Positions 6,612-10,051 of a stretch of DNA of 10,051 nucleotides are shown in pieces; position 1 is the stretch's first letter; each line of letters begins with the position of its first letter. The position numbers were made by a program, and so were the translations under genes. The stretch covers positions 1 to 10,051 of the forward strand of contig CAZRYZ010000049.1 in assembly GCA_964604465.1 (NCBI GenBank), written 5' to 3'. The notes below the pieces were generated by a model. The model saw only the letters and a program-made list of their open reading frames with translations. It was not told where the DNA came from and made no database searches. This DNA comes from Fluviibacter sp964604465. GTDB taxonomy: Bacteria; Pseudomonadota; Gammaproteobacteria; Burkholderiales; Rhodocyclaceae.

Positions 6612-7904
6612 ATGAATTTCATCAAAACGCTGCGCCGTACCCTGCTGGCGCTCACCTCACTGGCTGCCCTGATCAGCGCGCCGGCCTTTGCCCAACTGAA
6701 TATTGAAGTCGTGGGCGCCGGTATGCAGCGCATTACCGTGGCCGTCCCTAACTTTGCCGGCGACGAAACGCTCGGCAAGGAAATTGCCACAACCGTGCGC
6801 AATGACCTCAATGGCAGCGGTCTGTTCCGGGTAATCAATACCGAATCGCTGGTCGCGGAAGAAAACAGTGCAGTCGATTTCAACGACTGGCGCACCCGTG
6901 GTGCCGATGCGCTGGCCACCGCCACCGCGACCCGCCCGAGCGGCCAGATTGAAGTTCGTGTGCGCGTAGCCGATATCATTAAGCGCGGCACCCTGGGCAG
7001 CACCGTCGTCACGGCCTCCGGCAATAACGCCCGCCTGGCCGGCCACAAGGTGGCAGACTTCATTTACGAAAAACTCACCGGGCAGCCCGGCTATTTCTCA
7101 TCGCGCATTGCCTATGTGCTGAAACAGGGCGCCGGCCAGGGTGCCCATTATCAGCTGGTCGTGGCCGATGCCGATGGCCAGAACCCGGTTGCGGTCTTCA
7201 AGTATAACCAGCCGATCATCTCGCCGGCCTGGTCGCCCGATGGCAGCAAGATTGCCTACGTGTCGTTTGAAAAGAACAAGCCCGTCATCTTCGAGCAAAC
7301 GCTCAAAACCGGGGCGCGCCGTGCTGTGGCCAGTTTCCGTGGTTCCAACTCGGCACCGGCCTGGTCGCCGGACGGCAAGCGCCTTGTCGTGGCGCTTTCG
7401 CGCGAAGGGGGTACCCAGCTCTACAGCATCAACCTGGGCTCTCTGCAGTCGAGCCGCCTGACCAACACCTCGGGGATCGATACCGAACCCGCCTTCTCGC
7501 CCGATGGCCAGTGGCTGTATTTCACCTCGGATCGGGGCGGCAGCCCACAGATCTACCGTATGCCGGCCAATGGCGGCAGCGCCCAGCGCGTGACCTTTGA
7601 CGGCAATTACAACGTGACAGCACGCCCCTCGCCGGACGGCCGGACGCTGGCCTTTATTACCCGCCGCGACGGCGGCTTCCGCGTTGCCACGCTGGATTTG
7701 GCCACCCGTCAGGTAACGGTGCTCACCGATTCCCAGCGTGATGAATCACCCACCTTTGCCCCGAACGGCCAGATGATCCTCTACGCCACCATTCTGGGTG
7801 GCCGTGGCGTGCTGGCAGCCGTGTCGGCCGACGGTCAGATTCGGCAGAGGCTATCCGCCGTTAACGGGGATGCCCGTGAACCGGCCTGGGGCCCGAACCG
7901 TTAA
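6612..7904 (+). CDS. tolB: Tol-Pal system periplasmic beta-propeller protein TolB
   Basis: TolB is a periplasmic protein that binds Pal and the TolA C-terminus and relays TolA energy to Pal. It has 430 residues, the usual length. A Sec signal peptide (basic FIKTLRRT, hydrophobic LLALTSLAALI, cleavage after AFA at 27) precedes an N-terminal alpha/beta domain (about 28-160; ITVAVPNFAG, then DLNGSGLFRVI). The C-terminal six-bladed propeller shows the repeated blade motif at WSPDG 207-211, WSPDG 251-255, FSPDG 295-299, PSPDG 339-343 and FAPNG 382-386, ending with EPAWGPN. The ATG at 6612 starts the signal peptide directly and has no visible ribosome binding site, but a TATAAT lies just before it. 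The gap from tolA is 40 bases, so tolB may have its own promoter as well as read-through. Confidence 0.96.
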   Translation: MNFIKTLRRTLLALTSLAALISAPAFAQLNIEVVGAGMQRITVAVPNFAGDETLGKEIATTVRNDLNGSGLFRVINTESLVAEENSAVDFNDWRTRGADALATATATRPSGQIEVRVRVADIIKRGTLGSTVVTASGNNARLAGHKVADFIYEKLTGQPGYFSSRIAYVLKQGAGQGAHYQLVVADADGQNPVAVFKYNQPIISPAWSPDGSKIAYVSFEKNKPVIFEQTLKTGARRAVASFRGSNSAPAWSPDGKRLVVALSREGGTQLYSINLGSLQSSRLTNTSGIDTEPAFSPDGQWLYFTSDRGGSPQIYRMPANGGSAQRVTFDGNYNVTARPSPDGRTLAFITRRDGGFRVATLDLATRQVTVLTDSQRDESPTFAPNGQMILYATILGGRGVLAAVSADGQIRQRLSAVNGDAREPAWGPNR

Positions 7905-7929
7905 TTTCGTGCGTTTCAATCCATTCGGC

Positions 7930-7946
7930 ATAGAAAATGCTTCTAT
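7930..7946 (+). repeat. Short inverted repeat in the tolB-pal spacer
   Basis: ATAGAA (7930-7935) and TTCTAT (7941-7946) are perfect 6-base arms around a 5-base loop, AATGC. A second, overlapping pair, GCAT/ATGC (7928-7931 and 7937-7940), is also present. The arms are AT-rich and no T-run follows, so it is not a convincing terminator. It overlaps the place where a -35 element for the candidate pal promoter would sit, so an operator is possible but unproven. Confidence 0.3.
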
Positions 7947-7964
7947 CTCAATGCCTTGATCGCT

Positions 7965-7970
7965 TACAAT
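7965..7970 (+). promoter_or_regulatory. Candidate -10 box (TACAAT) before pal
   Basis: TACAAT matches the sigma-70 -10 consensus at 5 of 6 positions and lies 22 bases before the pal ATG. Transcription would begin near 7977, leaving a short leader that includes the GGAG at 7983-7986. The -35 region (about 7941-7947) is weak. The 88-base spacer is the longest in the window and AT-rich, consistent with an internal promoter giving extra expression of the abundant lipoprotein. Confidence 0.4.
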
Positions 7971-7992
7971 CCTGAAAACTCTGGAGTCCCCC

Positions 7993-8520
7993 ATGAACAC
8001 CATTTCGCGTAAGACTTTCCTCCGCACCCTGCTGCCGGCTCTGGCCGTGTCGCTGCTGGCGGCCTGTAGCTCGACCCCGGACAACAGCTCCGACCTCGCC
8101 AGCGTGGATGCTACCGGCACTTCGGGCATCCCGAAGCTTTCGGCCGCTGCACTGGCCAAGCTGCGTGACCCGAACAGCCCGCTCTCCAAGCGCAGCGTGT
8201 TCTTTGACTATGACCAGTACGACGTCAAGGGCGAGTACAAGAACCAGCTGCAAGCGCATGCCAAGTTCATCGCTTCGGAACCCAACGCCCGTGTGCTGAT
8301 TCAGGGCAACACCGATGATCGCGGCAGCCGCGAGTACAACCTCGCACTGGGCCAGCGTCGTGCCGATGCCGTCAAGAAGCAACTCGTGCTGATGGGCGCC
8401 CCGGAATCGCAGATCGAATCCGTGAGCCTAGGTAAAGAAAAGCCGAAGGCCCTGGGGGATAACGAAGCGGCCTGGGCAGAAAACCGCCGCGCCGATATGC
8501 TCTACAACGGCGAGTACTAA
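7993..8520 (+). CDS. pal: Peptidoglycan-associated outer-membrane lipoprotein Pal
   Basis: Pal anchors the outer membrane to peptidoglycan and is the target of TolB/TolA at the division site. It has 175 residues. A lipoprotein signal peptide carries the lipobox LLAAC, with lipidated Cys at 25; S26-S27 follow, so no Asp-at-+2 inner-membrane retention signal is present. A flexible linker (about 28-60) leads to an OmpA-like domain (about 66-172) with SVFFDYDQYDV, VLIQGNTDDRGSREYNLALG and QRRADAVKK. The D109/R123-region residues correspond to those that bind diaminopimelate in the family. It ends in ENRRADMLYNGEY. GGAG at 7983-7986 lies 6 bases before the ATG. The stop overlaps the cpoB start (TAATG). 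Confidence 0.97.
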   Translation: MNTISRKTFLRTLLPALAVSLLAACSSTPDNSSDLASVDATGTSGIPKLSAAALAKLRDPNSPLSKRSVFFDYDQYDVKGEYKNQLQAHAKFIASEPNARVLIQGNTDDRGSREYNLALGQRRADAVKKQLVLMGAPESQIESVSLGKEKPKALGDNEAAWAENRRADMLYNGEY

Positions 8521-9290
8521 TGCGCATTCGTTTGACACCGGCGGCGCTGCTGGCCGCCGGCCTGCTTTCTACCGCTTCGCTCCCGGCGCACGCCGGGCTG
8601 TTTGACGACGACATTGCCCGCAAGCAGATTTCGGATCTGCAAAAGTCGACCAGCCAGACACTGATCGAGCAGAACCGCCTCGCGGAGCAGATGTCTCGTG
8701 AAGTCGCCGAGTTGCGCGGCCAGATCGAGGTGCTGACTAACAGCGTCAATGAGCTGGAGAAGCGCCAAAAGGATCTGTATCTCGATCTGGATACCCGCTT
8801 GCAGGCTCTAGAAAGCGCGAAGGGCAAAAAACCTGTCGCAGCAGCGCCCGTCGAAAGCAAAAAGGCACCGACAGAGTCAGCAGCGGACACCAAGGCAGAG
8901 AGCAAGCCCGCGGATGACCCCTCCAGTATTCTGAAAGCCTATGAAGAAGCCCTCGGACTCTTCAAGGCCGGCAAATACAAACCCGCGGCCGCCGCTTTCG
9001 ACAAGTTCGTCAAGAATTACCCGGAAAGTGATCAGGCTCCTGCAGCCCAATTCTGGCTCGGCAACAGCTACTTCGCGCTGGGTGATTGCAAGCAGGTGAT
9101 CAGCTCGCAACAGAAGCTGCTGGCCAAGTGGCCCAAAAATAGCCGAGCGCCGGATGCCATGGCCAACATTGCCAACTGCCAGGCAGAACTCGGCCAGAAG
9201 GCCGAATCACAAAAAACGCTGAAGGCGCTGGTGAGCGCGTACCCGGAATCCAAAGCTGCCGGGGCCGCCAAGCAGCAGCTTAAAAAGTAA
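8520..9290 (+). CDS. cpoB: Cell division coordinator CpoB (YbgF), periplasmic TPR protein
   Basis: CpoB links the Tol machine to PBP1B-driven peptidoglycan synthesis during outer-membrane constriction. It has 256 residues. A Sec signal peptide (1-25, cleavage after AHA) precedes GLFDDDIAR, then a coiled-coil trimerisation region (about 32-98; RLAEQMSREVAELRGQIEVL and following heptads), a Lys/Ala/Pro-rich linker (about 101-135), and three TPR-type repeats (about 137-256) with YEEALGLFKAGKY, AAQFWLGNSYFALGD and APDAMANIANCQAELG. The mature protein has two cysteines, C190 and C220, which could form a disulfide in the periplasm. The ATG overlaps the last base of the pal stop and has only a weak GGCGAG upstream, so coupling to pal is likely. 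Confidence 0.94.
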   Translation: MRIRLTPAALLAAGLLSTASLPAHAGLFDDDIARKQISDLQKSTSQTLIEQNRLAEQMSREVAELRGQIEVLTNSVNELEKRQKDLYLDLDTRLQALESAKGKKPVAAAPVESKKAPTESAADTKAESKPADDPSSILKAYEEALGLFKAGKYKPAAAAFDKFVKNYPESDQAPAAQFWLGNSYFALGDCKQVISSQQKLLAKWPKNSRAPDAMANIANCQAELGQKAESQKTLKALVSAYPESKAAGAAKQQLKK

Positions 9291-9296
9291 GGCACC

Positions 9297-9965
9297 ATGG
9301 TCGGCGCGCCGGGTGCGGATCGTGAAACCACGGTTCGCCTGACCGAAATCTTCTTTTCCTTGCAGGGCGAGGCGGCACGCTCTGGCCGCCCGACCGTCTT
9401 CATTCGCCTGACCGGCTGCCCCCTGCGCTGCAGCTGGTGCGACACGGCCTATGCCTTTTCCGGCGGGGCACCGACACCGGTTCAGGATATTCTCAACCAG
9501 GTAGCGCAATACCCGACCCGTTACGTTTGCGTCACCGGGGGTGAACCGCTGGCCCAGAAAAGCTGCCTGCCCTTGCTGAGCGCCCTGTGCGATGCCGGCT
9601 ACGACGTCTGCCTGGAGACCTCGGGTGCGTTGGACATCACCGCCGTCGACCCCCGTGTGGCACGCATCATGGATCTGAAGGCGCCAGACTCCGGCGAATC
9701 CGACAAAAATCTAGTCAGCAATATCGACGCACTTCGTCCTACAGACGAGATCAAAATGGTCATCGCCAGCCGGGCCGACTTTGATTGGGCCTGCGCCATG
9801 ATCCACACTCACAAGCTGGCCGAGCGCTGTGATGTCGTGCTCTCGCCGGTCGCAGGCGAACTGAACCCCACCGATCTGGCCGAATGGATTCTGGCGGCGG
9901 GGCTCCCCGTGCGCTTTCAGCTGCAGCTCCACAAACTACTCTGGGAAGATGCCCGTGGCAAATAG
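9297..9965 (+). CDS. queE: 7-carboxy-7-deazaguanine synthase QueE (radical SAM)
   Basis: QueE converts 6-carboxy-5,6,7,8-tetrahydropterin to 7-carboxy-7-deazaguanine, a radical SAM, Mg2+-dependent step of queuosine and preQ0 synthesis. It has 222 residues, normal for the family. The N-terminal LTEIFFSLQGEAARSGRPTVF strand and loop is typical. The 4Fe-4S cluster motif CX3CX2C is C41-PLR-C45-SW-C48, followed by DTAYAF. The SAM-binding motif VTGGEPLAQ is near 79-87, followed by LETSG and the MDLKAPDSGES region. The ATG lies 6 bases after the cpoB stop, with a modest TAAGG 4 bases upstream. There are about 12 residues before the conserved domain and no better in-frame start. It overlaps queC by 17 bases. 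A link to Tol-Pal function is not implied; the neighbourhood is conserved by position. Confidence 0.95.
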   Translation: MVGAPGADRETTVRLTEIFFSLQGEAARSGRPTVFIRLTGCPLRCSWCDTAYAFSGGAPTPVQDILNQVAQYPTRYVCVTGGEPLAQKSCLPLLSALCDAGYDVCLETSGALDITAVDPRVARIMDLKAPDSGESDKNLVSNIDALRPTDEIKMVIASRADFDWACAMIHTHKLAERCDVVLSPVAGELNPTDLAEWILAAGLPVRFQLQLHKLLWEDARGK

Positions 9966-10051
9966 CGCCCGCACCAACCGGCCGGCGGTTGTCCTGCTCT
10001 CAGGCGGCCTGGATTCGGCCACCGTGCTGGCCATTGCCCGCAGCCAGGGTT
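9949..10051 (+). CDS. queC: 7-cyano-7-deazaguanine (preQ0) synthase QueC, 3'-truncated by window edge
   Basis: QueC is an ATP-dependent ligase/amidase that turns 7-carboxy-7-deazaguanine plus ammonia into preQ0, the step after QueE. Only the first 34 residues are in the window. They contain AVVLLSGGLDSATVLAIA, with the PP-loop ATP pyrophosphatase motif SGGLDS that defines the family. The frame has ATG at 9949 and GTG at 9955. GGAAG at 9944-9948 is spaced correctly (6 bases) for the GTG but abuts the ATG, so the start may be 9955. Either way the gene begins inside queE in a different frame, implying coupled translation. Confidence 0.9.
   Translation, partial: MPVANSARTNRPAVVLLSGGLDSATVLAIARSQG

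Noticed and set aside
7930..7946. tolB terminator
   Set aside because: The stem is only 6 AT-rich pairs and no T-run follows, so it does not fit an intrinsic terminator.

Overview
The window is a dense, single-strand block of conserved bacterial housekeeping genes. Every real gene lies on the + strand, spacers are 0 to 88 bases, and there is no RNA gene, mobile element, CRISPR array or gene-free stretch over 300 bases. The DNA is GC-rich. The protein details (RuvB starting MIETED with a following RQEEALERALRPKRL, the Pal and YebC sequence style, a PKPEP-rich TolA with a TonB-type C-terminus) suggest a Gram-negative proteobacterium, most likely a betaproteobacterium. That placement is inference from remembered family sequences. 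As I remember it, the order yebC-ruvC-ruvA-ruvB-ybgC-tolQRAB-pal-cpoB-queE-queC also occurs in gammaproteobacteria such as Pseudomonas.

Layout: (1) 1-684, 3' part of yebC/pmpR. (2) 689-4064, Holliday-junction resolution genes ruvC, ruvA and ruvB, with an AI-2E/PerM-family membrane protein gene placed between ruvA and ruvB. (3) 4075-9290, the complete Tol-Pal envelope cluster: ybgC, tolQ, tolR, tolA, tolB, pal and cpoB. (4) 9297-10051, queE and the start of queC, for 7-deazaguanine (queuosine precursor) synthesis.

How the genes work together: RuvAB drives branch migration of Holliday junctions and RuvC cuts them. TolQ-TolR form a proton-driven inner-membrane motor that energises TolA, which reaches across the periplasm to TolB and the lipoprotein Pal. 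This constricts the outer membrane at division, and CpoB links the system to peptidoglycan synthesis. QueE makes 7-carboxy-7-deazaguanine and QueC converts it to preQ0.

Many junctions overlap (ruvC/ruvA ATGA, AI-2E/ruvB GTGA, ybgC/tolQ ATGA, pal/cpoB TAATG, queE/queC 17 bases), which points to translational coupling in one or a few long operons. The only clear breaks are AT-rich spacers before tolB (6572-6611) and pal (7905-7992). Both hold plausible sigma-70 -10 boxes. The one before tolB is so close to the start codon that a leaderless transcript is possible. I do not see a previously undescribed system. The points most worth a second look are the membrane-protein gene inside ruvAB and the possible leaderless tolB promoter.
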